20,202 nucleotides of DNA, taken from the NCBI GenBank assembly GCA_049515175.1, contig JBEKUI010000051.1, forward strand, positions 1-20,202, written 5' to 3'. The notes beneath the pieces were generated by a model. That model saw only the letters and a list, made by a program, of their open reading frames with translations, made no database searches and was not told the DNA's origin. The stretch is from JACQNR01 sp049515175. GTDB taxonomy: Bacteria > Acidobacteriota > Terriglobia > UBA7540. This document shows, in pieces, positions 1 through 7,289 of this stretch (its first letter is position 1; the number at the start of each line of letters is the position of its first letter). Position numbers and translations under genes: made by a program.

Positions 1-52
1 AGCTACCAAGCTCCTCTTCCCGGCAGCCTGGCCAGTGTCAAAGGTCCAACAT

Positions 53-77
53 CCGACTCTCGGAGACCGAGAGTCGG
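53..77. repeat. Perfect inverted repeat (11-bp arms, 3-nt loop)
   Basis: Arms 53-63 and 67-77 are exact reverse complements around the loop AGA. The hairpin lies 40 nt beyond the stop codon of the minus-strand hicB-like gene, so it could stabilise or end that transcript, or end a plus-strand transcript entering from outside the window. Neither strand has a T-run after the stem, so it is not a classical intrinsic terminator. Confidence 0.6.
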
Positions 78-116
78 CAAAAGGTAAGATTTAGAAGCCT
101 TATCTCCGACAGGCTC

Positions 117-329
117 CTAGGCATGGACGATCTCAGTCGTATCGGCGGGGAGCGGGATGCCTTTCTCGCGGTATTCCTCGACAATCATCGCGAAAACATC
201 GGTGAGTTCAGCCAAGGCTTCTTCGCGAGAGGGCATGAGAGCATAACAGCCGGAAATGGCGGGGATTTCTGCAACCCAGGACCCGTCTTCCTGGCGGTAC
301 AAGACAGTTTTGTAATCACTCAAACTCAC
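117..329 (-). CDS. HicB-family antitoxin-like protein (orphan in this window)
   Basis: A 70-residue protein with the HicB-like fold pattern: an N-terminal strand pair ending in GSWVAEIPAISGC (about residues 15-27), then a helix with EEALAELTDVFAMIVEEYREKG and the usual PLP stretch near the end. The start is GTG at 329-327, preceded by GAGGT at suitable distance. In hicAB systems HicB neutralises the HicA RNase and represses the operon. No HicA-like frame exists in the 116 bases beyond its stop or in the 79 bases before its start. It follows ispF in the same direction. It lacks an obvious C-terminal DNA-binding domain, as do many short HicB-like proteins, and may act alone or with a distant toxin. 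Confidence 0.75.
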   Translation of the reverse strand: MSLSDYKTVLYRQEDGSWVAEIPAISGCYALMPSREEALAELTDVFAMIVEEYREKGIPLPADTTEIVHA

Positions 330-408
330 CGAACCTCACACCTCTTGCAACGGCAAATGTAACATCCTCATCCGGCGCTTTGCAAATGGTCGCGTTGTTA
401 GAGCGGAT

Positions 409-978
409 TCAAGGGTGCTGTCTGATTTGAATGAGCCCCACGGCGTCGGCGCGGATGGCTTCGCCGCGGCCGACGGCGTCCACGCCTTCGCCGGTCTTGG
501 CTTTGACGCTGACTTGCTCGGGCTTGAGGCCGAGGGCGCGGGCAACTTTCGCGCGCATGAGGGGGATGTGGGGAGCGAGTTTCGGCCGTTCCAGGCCGAT
601 CGTAGCGTCGACGTTCACAATTTCATAGCCAGCCTCTTTCAGCAGTTTTCGCGTGTGACGCAGGAACAGCAGGCTTGAGGCGCCTCGCCACTTCGGGGAG
701 GAATCCGGAAAATGCCTGCCCATGTCCCCCAGTGCCGCGGCGCCGAGCAACGCGTCGCAGACGGCGTGCGCGAGCGCGTCGCCGTCGGAGTGGCCCACCG
801 GCCCCTTCTCGAACGCGATGCGCACCCCGCCCAGAATCAATTTGCGGCCGGAAGCGAGGCGGTGGATGTCGTTGCCGATGCCAGCCCGGAAACAATTCTG
901 AATTCCCCGCGCCGGCGGAGGTCCCAGGGTCGAGCGGGTATGTCGACGGGAACGACGAGCAACTTCCAAGGGTTTCAT
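409..978 (-). CDS. ispF: 2-C-methyl-D-erythritol 2,4-cyclodiphosphate synthase
   Basis: IspF cyclises CDP-methylerythritol 2-phosphate to MEcPP with release of CMP in the cytoplasmic MEP pathway. The core starts at about residue 31 with RAGIGNDIHRL, giving metal ligands D37 and H39; the third ligand is H63 in VGHSDGDALAHA. GDMGRHFPD and the C-terminal KTGEGVDAVGRGEAI stretch also fit the family. The family norm is near 157 residues; this frame is 189 because about 30 extra N-terminal residues precede the core. No ATG or GTG lies nearer the core and no Shine-Dalgarno is visible before the ATG at 978. It starts 17 nt after the ispD stop, so translational coupling is likely. Function is secure; the start is not. 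Confidence 0.93.
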   Translation of the reverse strand: MKPLEVARRSRRHTRSTLGPPPARGIQNCFRAGIGNDIHRLASGRKLILGGVRIAFEKGPVGHSDGDALAHAVCDALLGAAALGDMGRHFPDSSPKWRGASSLLFLRHTRKLLKEAGYEIVNVDATIGLERPKLAPHIPLMRAKVARALGLKPEQVSVKAKTGEGVDAVGRGEAIRADAVGLIQIRQHP

Positions 979-1013
979 AATTCAGAATTCAGCATTCACG
1001 ACTCACTACTCGT
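979..1013. repeat. Degenerate heptamer tract at the ispD-ispF junction
   Basis: Five consecutive 7-bp units: AATTCAG at 979 and 986, then CATTCAC, GACTCAC and TACTCGT. The tract fills the 17-nt ispD-ispF gap and supplies the ispD stop codon (996-998) and its last residues. A two-unit remnant of the same AATTC type sits at 894-907, inside the ispF frame. Confidence 0.75.
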
Positions 1014-1712
1014 CTTTAACTTGCTCTGCTCGCGTTCTTGCGCGATGTAGAGCCGCGCCAGCGGCAGGTCGGAGGGCTTGGTGATCTTGATGTTGCGGTC
1101 GGAGCCCATGACGACGGTCACGTTGTAGCCCAACCGTTCGACCATGCTGGCCTCATCGGTGCCTATGAAGCCGTCCGCGTCCGCGCGGTCGAAGGCTTCT
1201 TTGATGACCTCGTAGCGAAACGCCTGGGGCGTTTGCGCCAGCACGATGCGCTCGCGCGGGATGGTGGCGAGGATCATCTGCCGCTCCACTTGCTTGACGG
1301 TATCGACGCTGGGGATGCCCAGGATCGCCGCGCCGCTCTTGCGCGCCGCGTCGGCGACGCTCTGGATCAGGTGGGGATCGATGAACGGCCGGACGGCGTC
1401 GTGGACGAGCACGATCTCGGTCTCCGCCGGGGCCTCGGCGAGGGCGCGGCCGACGGTCTCCTGCCGCGACGCTCCCCCCACCACCAGGCGGACGGTCTTC
1501 TCGAAGTGCTCGCGCGTCACCTCCACCTCTACGCGCTCCATGTCCTCGGGGCGGAGGGCCAGAATAATCTCCTCGACGATCTCGCAGGCGACGAACTTGC
1601 GCAGGGTGTGGACAAAAATCGGGACGCCTTCCAGGGAAAGGAACTGCTTGGGCGTCGCTCCGCCCATGCGGAGGCCGACGCCGGCGGCCGGAATGATGGC
1701 GACAACACTCAT
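996..1712 (-). CDS. ispD: 2-C-methyl-D-erythritol 4-phosphate cytidylyltransferase
   Basis: IspD joins MEP to CTP, giving CDP-methylerythritol and pyrophosphate (MEP pathway, cytoplasm). Starting at the ATG at 1712-1710 the protein has 238 residues, close to the family's usual 230. The open frame reaches back to 1769, but those 19 residues are not IspD-like, while the family begins with PAAGVGLRMG (8-17) followed by PKQ (21-23). Other family motifs are GGASRQ (79-84), VHDAVRPF (103-110), TPQAF (161-165), TDEAS (185-189) and NIKITKPSDL (207-216). It sits between the yacL-like gene and ispF, the same order as in Bacillus. The last residues (SSES) are encoded by a heptamer tract. Confidence 0.96.
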   Translation of the reverse strand: MSVVAIIPAAGVGLRMGGATPKQFLSLEGVPIFVHTLRKFVACEIVEEIILALRPEDMERVEVEVTREHFEKTVRLVVGGASRQETVGRALAEAPAETEIVLVHDAVRPFIDPHLIQSVADAARKSGAAILGIPSVDTVKQVERQMILATIPRERIVLAQTPQAFRYEVIKEAFDRADADGFIGTDEASMVERLGYNVTVVMGSDRNIKITKPSDLPLARLYIAQEREQSKLKTSSES

Positions 1713-1725
1713 GGAAAAGCGCCCG

Positions 1726-1774
1726 CCGTCCGCGGTCAGGGGTCCGCGGGAATCGCGGCCGCTGACCACGGACG
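1726..1774. repeat. Possible decayed heptamer tract between the yacL-like gene and ispD
   Basis: The spacer contains CCGTCCG, CGGTCAG, GGGTCCG, then weaker units, and GCTGACC, ACGGACG, all in one 7-bp phase over about 49 bp. The units are more diverged than in the other tracts, and GC-rich sequence alone could give part of the pattern, so this member is tentative. Confidence 0.35.
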
Positions 1775-1796
1775 AAAAAGTGCGGAGGCCGAACCC

Positions 1797-2813
1797 CTAT
1801 TGATGCACGACTTCGGCGCGCTGCCGATCGTCGTACTTGCCGAAAATCATCTTGCCGGCGGTGGTCTGGAGCACGCTGGTCACCGAGACGTCGATGGTTT
1901 TGGAGATCATCTTCTTGGCGTTGTCCACCACCACCATCGTGCCGTCGTCGAGATAGGCGACGCCCTGGTTGTACTCTTTGCCTTCCTTCAGAATGAAGAC
2001 GCGCATGATTTCGCCGGGCAGGACGACCGGCTTCAGGGCGTTGGCGAGCTCGTTGACGTTGAGCACCGGGATGCCCTGAAGCTGCGCGACCTTGTTGAGA
2101 TTGAAATCGTTGGTGACCACCTTCCCCTCGTACTGCCGCGCCAGCTCGATGAGCTTCATATCCACTTCGCGGATGGCGGGGAAATCGTCTTCGACGATCT
2201 GTATGGTGATGGTGCCCATCTTCTGCATGCGCTGCAGGATGTCGAGCCCGCGCCGCCCGCGATTGCGCTTGAGCGAGTCGGACGAGTCGGCGATTAATTG
2301 CAGCTCGCGCAACACGAACTGCGGAATAATCATCGTGCCATCGATGAAGCCTGTCTCGCCGATGTCCGCGATGCGGCCGTCGATAATGACACTGGTATCC
2401 AGAATCTTGTAGTTCTTCCTCGGCTGGCGCTCGCCAGTAAAAAGCCCTCCCAGCGCCGACAGGTTGAGCAGGTCACCTTTGTTGGCCCCCAGCACCAGGC
2501 CGCCGTAGGTCATCAGCAGGAGCAGCATCACCTGGAAAAAAGACAGCGAACTCTTCTCAATCGCCGTCAGGTTGAGCAAATGGCCCATCATCAGGGCGCC
2601 AGCGATCCCCAGGATGGAACCCACCGCGGCGCCGATAAGGCGCTTCAAACTGGCGCGCTCCAGGCGAAGCTCGAAAAGAACGAAGAAGACGCCCAGAACT
2701 GCTCCCAGAAGACCCGAGACCAATGAGGAAAGATGAAAAGGCTGTAACTCGAAGGACGCGGCCGCCAGCACCAGAATGAAGATCAGGCGCACGACCGCCA
2801 TCTCCCATGGCAT
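1797..2813 (-). CDS. yacL: Membrane-anchored PIN/TRAM-domain protein (YacL family)
   Basis: A 338-residue protein. Residues 6-113 hold about four hydrophobic segments (near 7-22, 31-48, 59-80 and 91-110). A PIN nuclease-like domain follows, with acidic residues D139 (KILDTSVIIDG), E170, D218 and D236 (VVTNDFNLNKVA), then a TRAM-like RNA-binding domain at about 270-330 (PGEIMRVFILKEGKEYNQGVAYLDDGT). PIN domains are usually metal-dependent RNases; the substrate of YacL-type proteins is poorly known. The start is well set by AGGAGGT 7 nt before the ATG. It leads the group yacL-ispD-ispF-hicB and has its own promoter candidate at 2895-2922. Confidence 0.93.
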   Translation of the reverse strand: MPWEMAVVRLIFILVLAAASFELQPFHLSSLVSGLLGAVLGVFFVLFELRLERASLKRLIGAAVGSILGIAGALMMGHLLNLTAIEKSSLSFFQVMLLLLMTYGGLVLGANKGDLLNLSALGGLFTGERQPRKNYKILDTSVIIDGRIADIGETGFIDGTMIIPQFVLRELQLIADSSDSLKRNRGRRGLDILQRMQKMGTITIQIVEDDFPAIREVDMKLIELARQYEGKVVTNDFNLNKVAQLQGIPVLNVNELANALKPVVLPGEIMRVFILKEGKEYNQGVAYLDDGTMVVVDNAKKMISKTIDVSVTSVLQTTAGKMIFGKYDDRQRAEVVHQ

Positions 2814-2894
2814 GGGTTGTACCTCCTAATCTCAGGGGCATCAAAAGATTACGCGTATTACCGCCCCGCCCCTGCAAGGGCTTGGAATGGCCCG

Positions 2895-2922
2895 AGTATA
2901 GCATCCCGGGCCGGAGGGACAA
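2895..2922 (-). promoter_or_regulatory. Sigma-70-type promoter for yacL-ispD-ispF
   Basis: On the minus strand TTGTCC (2922-2917) is followed after 16 nt by TATACT (2900-2895), with an extended TG two bases before the -10. Transcription would start near 2888, leaving a leader of about 75 nt before the yacL-like start. The motif fits the bacterial housekeeping consensus; it has not been tested. Confidence 0.55.
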
Positions 2923-2997
2923 AGGTGCCGAGGTCGAAACGCCGCTCGTCGGACTATCGTGCTGGGCTAGAGACATTGTGGGGCAACCTGCAGGAGC

Positions 2998-4356
2998 CTA
3001 CTTGCTGGCCCGCGCCCGGATGACGATGGGCGTTCCCAGAAATCCGAAGCGCTCGCGAATGCGGTTCACGAGGAAGCGCTCGAAAGAGAAATGGAATTTC
3101 CCGGACCGGTTGGTGAAGGCGATGAAGGTGGGCGGCGCGATTCCCGCCTGAGTCAGGTAATAGAGGCGCAACGGCCTGCCGCCGGGGACGGTGGCGCGGT
3201 CGAAATCCACCTCCTGGAGGAAGCGGTTCATCTCCGCCGTGGGGATGCGCTGGCGGCGGGCGTGCGCCACTTCGACGATGGCCGCGAGCAGCTTCGTCAC
3301 CCGATGGCCCCGCAGCGCAGAGATAAACACCACCGGCGCATAATCAAGATACTTCATCCGCTCGCGGATCTTGTGTGCGTAGTCCTCCATCGTCGTGGGG
3401 CCTTTCTGAATCGCGTCCCACTTGTTCACCACGATGACCACCGAGCGGTGGCTCTCGTGCGCGTAGCCGCCGATGTGGGTATCGAGCGCGTTCACGCCTT
3501 CCACGGCGTCGAGGATGAGCAGCGCCACGTCGGCGCGCTCCAGGTGCTTGCGCGCCTGGATGACGCTCAGTTTCTCGGCCAAAAGCTTGGTCTTGCCTTT
3601 GCTCCGGATGCCAGCGGTGTCGATGAAGCGGAAGCGCTGGCCTTCGTGCTCGAATTCCGCGTCCACGGCGTCGCGCGTCGTGCCCGGCAGCGGCGTGACG
3701 ATGGAGCGATCCTCGTTGAGGACCCGGTTGAGCAGGGTCGATTTCCCGACGTTGGGCCGGCCGATGATGGCCACGTGGATGGTGGGTTCTTCCTCGGTCG
3801 CGGCGGACTCCAGCCCGGCATCCGATTCCGCCCCGGGCGGCGGCTCGACCTCGGCGGTTCGGGGAATGTCCGCCGTCACATGATTGAGCAGATCATCAAT
3901 GCCCAACGCGTGTTCAGCGGAGATCGGAAAGAGATGGCGGATGCCCAAGCGGTGAAACTCTCCGGCGAGGGGCGAATGCTGGCTGGCATCGACCTTGTTG
4001 ACGGCGAGCGCCAGGGGTTTGCCCGTCTTGCGCAGCAGGGCGGCGAGTTCTTCATCGAGCGAGACCACCCCCTGCTGCGCGTCCACGACCAGGACGAGAT
4101 GCGCCGCCTCCTCAATGGCCACCTGCGCCTGGCGAAAAATCTCAAAGGGGATCAGCTCTTGCTCGGCGGGAATCATCCCGCCCGTGTCCACCACCTCGAA
4201 CTTCTTCCCCAGCCATTCCGCGGGCGCGTAAAGACGGTCGCGCGTCATGCCCGGCTCGTCACCCACCAGGGCGCGCCGCCGCCCGCAAATGCGGTTGAAG
4301 AGCGTCGATTTGCCGACGTTCGGGCGGCCGAGAATGACGATGCGGGGAAGATGCAT
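2998..4356 (-). CDS. der: Ribosome biogenesis GTPase Der (EngA)
   Basis: Der is an essential double GTPase that helps 50S ribosomal subunit maturation. Its 452 residues have two G domains in tandem: P-loop GRPNVGKST at 10-18 with DTGG and NKVD, and a second P-loop GRPNVGKST at 199-207 with PGTTRDAVD, DTAG and NKWD. They are joined by an acidic linker (about 170-190, rich in E and P). A KH-like domain fills about 360-450. Length is typical. The ATG at 4356 directly follows the first P-loop strand of the family, but no Shine-Dalgarno precedes it: the 50 bases upstream are a heptamer tract. Confidence 0.97.
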   Translation of the reverse strand: MHLPRIVILGRPNVGKSTLFNRICGRRRALVGDEPGMTRDRLYAPAEWLGKKFEVVDTGGMIPAEQELIPFEIFRQAQVAIEEAAHLVLVVDAQQGVVSLDEELAALLRKTGKPLALAVNKVDASQHSPLAGEFHRLGIRHLFPISAEHALGIDDLLNHVTADIPRTAEVEPPPGAESDAGLESAATEEEPTIHVAIIGRPNVGKSTLLNRVLNEDRSIVTPLPGTTRDAVDAEFEHEGQRFRFIDTAGIRSKGKTKLLAEKLSVIQARKHLERADVALLILDAVEGVNALDTHIGGYAHESHRSVVIVVNKWDAIQKGPTTMEDYAHKIRERMKYLDYAPVVFISALRGHRVTKLLAAIVEVAHARRQRIPTAEMNRFLQEVDFDRATVPGGRPLRLYYLTQAGIAPPTFIAFTNRSGKFHFSFERFLVNRIRERFGFLGTPIVIRARASK

Positions 4357-4359
4357 GAA

Positions 4360-4408
4360 GAAGCCAGAAGTCAGGAGTCAGAAGTCAGGAGCCAGAATTC
4401 AGAATTCA
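4360..4408. repeat. Heptamer tract upstream of der
   Basis: Seven contiguous 7-bp units with small substitutions: GAAGCCA, GAAGTCA, GGAGTCA, GAAGTCA, GGAGCCA, then GAATTCA twice. It occupies the place where the der ribosome-binding site would be (der reads leftward from 4356). Confidence 0.85.
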
Positions 4409-4434
4409 AAATGCCACCGCTTAGATTTTCAAGT

Positions 4435-4455
4435 CTGAAATCTCAAATCTGAAAT
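4435..4455. repeat. Second heptamer tract in the der-met8 spacer
   Basis: Three units, CTGAAAT, CTCAAAT and CTGAAAT, in one 7-bp phase. Read on the minus strand this is ATTTCAG, the same TCAG core as the neighbouring tract but in inverted orientation. The rest of the 260-bp spacer (about 4456-4606) shows nothing else beyond a promoter candidate. Confidence 0.7.
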
Positions 4456-4582
4456 GTTTTTGCCAGCAGGTGCGCGCTATGAGTCAGAGCCGAGCGAGCA
4501 CCTCCAGCGCCATCTCCCTGTGATATCCTCTCTTCTCGGAGCCGCGAAAAAACTTGCGGGAGCATCCGCATCCCGAGCGACC

Positions 4583-4612
4583 AACTTAGTCTCCGCGCCA
4601 AGGGCGTGTCAA
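4583..4612 (-). promoter_or_regulatory. Candidate promoter for der
   Basis: The minus strand has a perfect TTGACA (4612-4607), then 18 nt, then TAAGTT (4588-4583), which keeps the T1, A2 and T6 positions of the -10 consensus. Transcription would begin near 4576, with a leader of about 220 nt that includes both heptamer tracts. The -35 lies just before the divergent met8-like start. Weak -10, so moderate to low confidence. Confidence 0.35.
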
Positions 4613-4616
4613 GACA

Positions 4617-5225
4617 ATGCGCTATTATCCCATCTTCCTCGACGTTCGCGGGCAGCTTGCGGTGGTTGTCGGTGGCGGGAAAGTGGCCGAACGTAAAGTG
4701 CGCAAGCTCCTGCGCGCCGGAGCTCGCGTGCGGGTCATCAGTCCGGAATTGACGCCGGGGCTGGCGCGGCTCGCGGCAGCGGGTAGGATTCGAGTCTCGT
4801 GGCGGCGATATCGAAAAGGCGAACTGGGTCGTGGAAGGGCGAACCGCCGTTCGCCTGTGCTGGTTTTTGCCGCGACCAACGATCCGGCAGCCCAACGCGC
4901 CGTGCGGAAAGATGCCGCCGGCGCCGCTGCGCTCGTGAACCTTTCCGACAGCGCCCAGGGTTCAAATTTCATCGTCCCGGCATCGTTTACGCGCGGTGAT
5001 TTGCATATCGCGATTTCGACTTCCGGCACGGACCCGGGCTTGGCGCGCTTCCTCCGGCAACGGCTCACTGCAGAAGTGAAGAAAGTCAAAAGTCAAAGGG
5101 CAAATGAAAGAACACAGAAGTCAGGAGTCAGAAAAGCAAATGTAAATCCAGCCTGGAACTTCGACGAAATTCCTGTCACTCGCTCGAAAAAGTGTTTGGC
5201 TTTACCCTTGACTGTCGACTGTTGA
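4617..5225 (+). CDS. Precorrin-2 dehydrogenase / siroheme synthase N-domain (Met8/CysG-N type), abnormal C-terminus
   Basis: This family oxidises precorrin-2 to sirohydrochlorin with NAD, and some members also insert iron to make siroheme. Residues 1-150 match well: MRYYPIFLDVRGQ, the Rossmann motif VVVGGGKVAERKV (about 16-28), VISPELTPGL, FAATNDPAAQRAV, NFIVPASFTRGDLHIAISTSGTDPGLARFLRQ. After about residue 155 the expected helical dimerisation domain is missing. Instead there is a basic low-complexity tail encoded by two heptamer tracts (5085-5140 and 5207-5262), which also provide the stop. The gene may be truncated or newly terminated, yet the NAD-binding core is intact. It is divergent from der, and its start has no clear Shine-Dalgarno. 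Confidence 0.85.
   Translation: MRYYPIFLDVRGQLAVVVGGGKVAERKVRKLLRAGARVRVISPELTPGLARLAAAGRIRVSWRRYRKGELGRGRANRRSPVLVFAATNDPAAQRAVRKDAAGAAALVNLSDSAQGSNFIVPASFTRGDLHIAISTSGTDPGLARFLRQRLTAEVKKVKSQRANERTQKSGVRKANVNPAWNFDEIPVTRSKKCLALPLTVDC
5085..5140. repeat. Heptamer tract inside the met8-like 3' coding end
   Basis: Units GTCAAAA, GTCAAAG, GGCAAAT, two degenerate units, then GTCAGGA, GTCAGAA and AAGCAAA keep one 7-bp phase across 56 bp. The reading frame of the siroheme-type enzyme passes through it and encodes a basic tail unlike the family. Confidence 0.7.
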
Positions 5226-5262
5226 CTGTCAACTGATTCTTGCCATTTGCCTTTTGATTTGT
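5207..5262. repeat. Heptamer tract between met8-like gene and dinG
   Basis: Eight units in phase: CTTGACT, GTCGACT, GTTGACT, GTCAACT, then GATTCTT, GCCATTT, GCCTTTT and GATTTGT, changing gradually along the tract. It contains the met8-like stop (5223-5225) and ends 10 nt before the dinG start. The TTGACT units resemble -35 hexamers, but I see no convincing -10 at the right distance. Confidence 0.75.
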
Positions 5263-5272
5263 TCTATCAATT

Positions 5273-7213
5273 ATGACCACTGTCCTCAAAAAGCCGCCCG
5301 GAAAGCCGCCGCTCGAAAAGATCTTCGGGCCTCACGGCTGGCTGGCGCGCCATCATCCTGCCTACGAATACCGCCGCGGGCAGCTCGAGATGGCGGAGGC
5401 GGTGGAAGCGGCGCTGGAGAATCGCCAGCACTTGATCGTCGAGGCCGGCACGGGCACCGGCAAGACGCTCGCCTACCTTGTGCCCATCATCCGCAGCGGC
5501 CAGCGCGTGGTGGTCTCCACCGGCACCAAGAACCTGCAGGAGCAGATTTTCTTCAAGGACATTCCATTCCTCAAGAAGCTCTTCCCCGAGATTCGTGCCA
5601 CGCTGATGAAGGGCCGCCAGAACTATCTGTGCCGGCAGAAGCTTTACGATATTGAAAAACAGCCAGTGCTCTCCGGCATGGAAGAGGTGGACCTCTACGT
5701 CCAGATTCGCGAGTGGGAGAAGCACACGGAGAGCGGCGACCGCGCCGAGCTCGAAAACCTGCCGGACACGAGCGAGCTCTGGCCGCGGATTGATGCGCGC
5801 AGTGAGGCTTGCACCGGCCAGAAGTGCAAGGAGTTCGACCGCTGCTACATCACCCTGATGCGCCAGCGCGCGGCGCAGTCCGACATCCTCATCGTCAATC
5901 ACCATCTCTTTTTCGCCGACCTCGCCCTGCGGCAGTCGGAGTATGCCGGCCTGCTGCCCGATTACGCCGCCCTGATCTTTGACGAGGCGCACGAGATGGA
6001 AGACGTGGCGACGCAATACTTCGGCATCCAGATCTCGAACTACCGCGTCGAGGAGCTGGCGCGCGACACCGAAGGCACCCTGCGCGCCAAGGCCATGGCG
6101 AGCGGCGAAGTGCTGGCAGCGTTGGCGGAATTGCGTCACAGGTCGGACCTCTTCTTCGAAGCTTTTCCGGCCAAGGAGGGAAGGACGGCGTTCGAACAGC
6201 GCGAGGGATTCCTGGAAACTCACCGCGGAGCCTATTCCACCCTGCTCAACGCTTTCGTCCGCCTGGCGACGGAACTCTCGCGGCTCAAAGACCGTCCGGA
6301 AGAGATCAACAATCTGGTGCGGCGGGCGGAGGAGCTGCACAAGGCCTTCGAGTTCGTGCTGGAAAGCAAGGAGCGCAACTTCGTCTACTGGTGGGAGCGG
6401 CGCGGGCGCGGCGTCTTCGCGGAAGTCTCGCCCATCGACGTCTCCGCCCTGCTGCGGGAGCGCCTGCTCGACAAGGTGGATACCGTGGTGCTCACTTCCG
6501 CCACTCTCGCCGTGGGAGGGAACTTCGACTTCTTCAAGCGGCGGCTGGGAATTCAGAACGCCAAGGAGAAGATCCTCGAGTCGCATTTCGATTTCGGCGA
6601 GCAGGCGCTCCTCTACACGCCCCTCCACCTGCCCGACCCGCGCCAGCCGGACTTTGCCCGGTTGGCGAGCGAAGAGATCCTGCAGATTCTCAAGGCGACG
6701 CGCGGCCGCGCCTTCGTGCTTTTCACTTCCTACGCGCAAATGCGGGACGTCTGCGAGCGCTTGCGCCGCCGCCTCCGCTACCCCATGCTCGTGCAGGGCA
6801 GCGCGCCGCGCACGGCGCTCCTCGACCGCTTTCGCAATACGCCGCACGCCGTGCTCTTCGCGACGAGTTCCTTCTGGCAGGGCGTGGACGTGCAGGGGCA
6901 GCAGCTCAGCGCCGTGATCATCGACCGCCTGCCCTTTGCCGTGCCCACAGATCCCGTGGTCGCGGCGCGCATCCGCATGATCGACGAAGACGGCGGCAAC
7001 GCCTTCACCGATTACCAGACGCCGGAGGCGGTGATTGCGCTCAAGCAGGGATTCGGACGCCTCATCCGCAGCGAAACCGACCGCGGCGTGCTGGTAATCC
7101 TCGATCACCGCATCGTGCGCAAGCCCTATGGCCGGGTCTTCTTCGAGAGTCTCCCCCACTACCGCCGGACGGAGAGGCTGGAAGACCTCAAGGCTTTTGT
7201 GCGAGAATGCTGA
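5273..7213 (+). CDS. dinG: ATP-dependent Fe-S DNA helicase, DinG/YoaA (XPD-like) family
   Basis: A superfamily 2 helicase of 646 residues, the normal size. Walker A is EAGTGTGKT (57-65, K64). Four cysteines that can hold a 4Fe-4S cluster are at C120, C180, C185 and C191. The DEAH box is 237-240, LTSATL is 407-412, and motif VI is QGFGRLIRSE from Q592 with R596 and R599. Family members unwind 5'-tailed DNA, D-loops and R-loops and act in repair and replication-transcription conflict. There is no exonuclease domain, so it is the short DinG/YoaA form; which of the two cannot be told from the sequence. The start lacks a Shine-Dalgarno and abuts a heptamer tract. Confidence 0.93.
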   Translation: MTTVLKKPPGKPPLEKIFGPHGWLARHHPAYEYRRGQLEMAEAVEAALENRQHLIVEAGTGTGKTLAYLVPIIRSGQRVVVSTGTKNLQEQIFFKDIPFLKKLFPEIRATLMKGRQNYLCRQKLYDIEKQPVLSGMEEVDLYVQIREWEKHTESGDRAELENLPDTSELWPRIDARSEACTGQKCKEFDRCYITLMRQRAAQSDILIVNHHLFFADLALRQSEYAGLLPDYAALIFDEAHEMEDVATQYFGIQISNYRVEELARDTEGTLRAKAMASGEVLAALAELRHRSDLFFEAFPAKEGRTAFEQREGFLETHRGAYSTLLNAFVRLATELSRLKDRPEEINNLVRRAEELHKAFEFVLESKERNFVYWWERRGRGVFAEVSPIDVSALLRERLLDKVDTVVLTSATLAVGGNFDFFKRRLGIQNAKEKILESHFDFGEQALLYTPLHLPDPRQPDFARLASEEILQILKATRGRAFVLFTSYAQMRDVCERLRRRLRYPMLVQGSAPRTALLDRFRNTPHAVLFATSSFWQGVDVQGQQLSAVIIDRLPFAVPTDPVVAARIRMIDEDGGNAFTDYQTPEAVIALKQGFGRLIRSETDRGVLVILDHRIVRKPYGRVFFESLPHYRRTERLEDLKAFVREC

Positions 7214-7289
7214 GGCGCGCCGAGTCGCGTTAGGGGCTAATCCCAAACAGGCCGATCTGATCGGCAAATCACTTCGAGGAGGAGATCTG

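Noticed and set aside
1..116. A HicA toxin gene partnering the hicB-like gene
   Set aside because: The minus strand beyond the hicB stop has only a very short frame (ATG near 51, stop soon after) and no HicA-like sequence.
1038..2297. Long plus-strand open frame opposite ispD and the yacL-like gene, and a similar one at 3091-4452 opposite der
   Set aside because: Both are GC-driven antisense shadows of well-supported genes, with Asp/His/Val-rich composition and no family features.
4454..4696. An 80-codon plus-strand frame overlapping the met8-like start
   Set aside because: No ribosome site and no motif; the met8-like frame explains the overlapping part and the rest is spacer.
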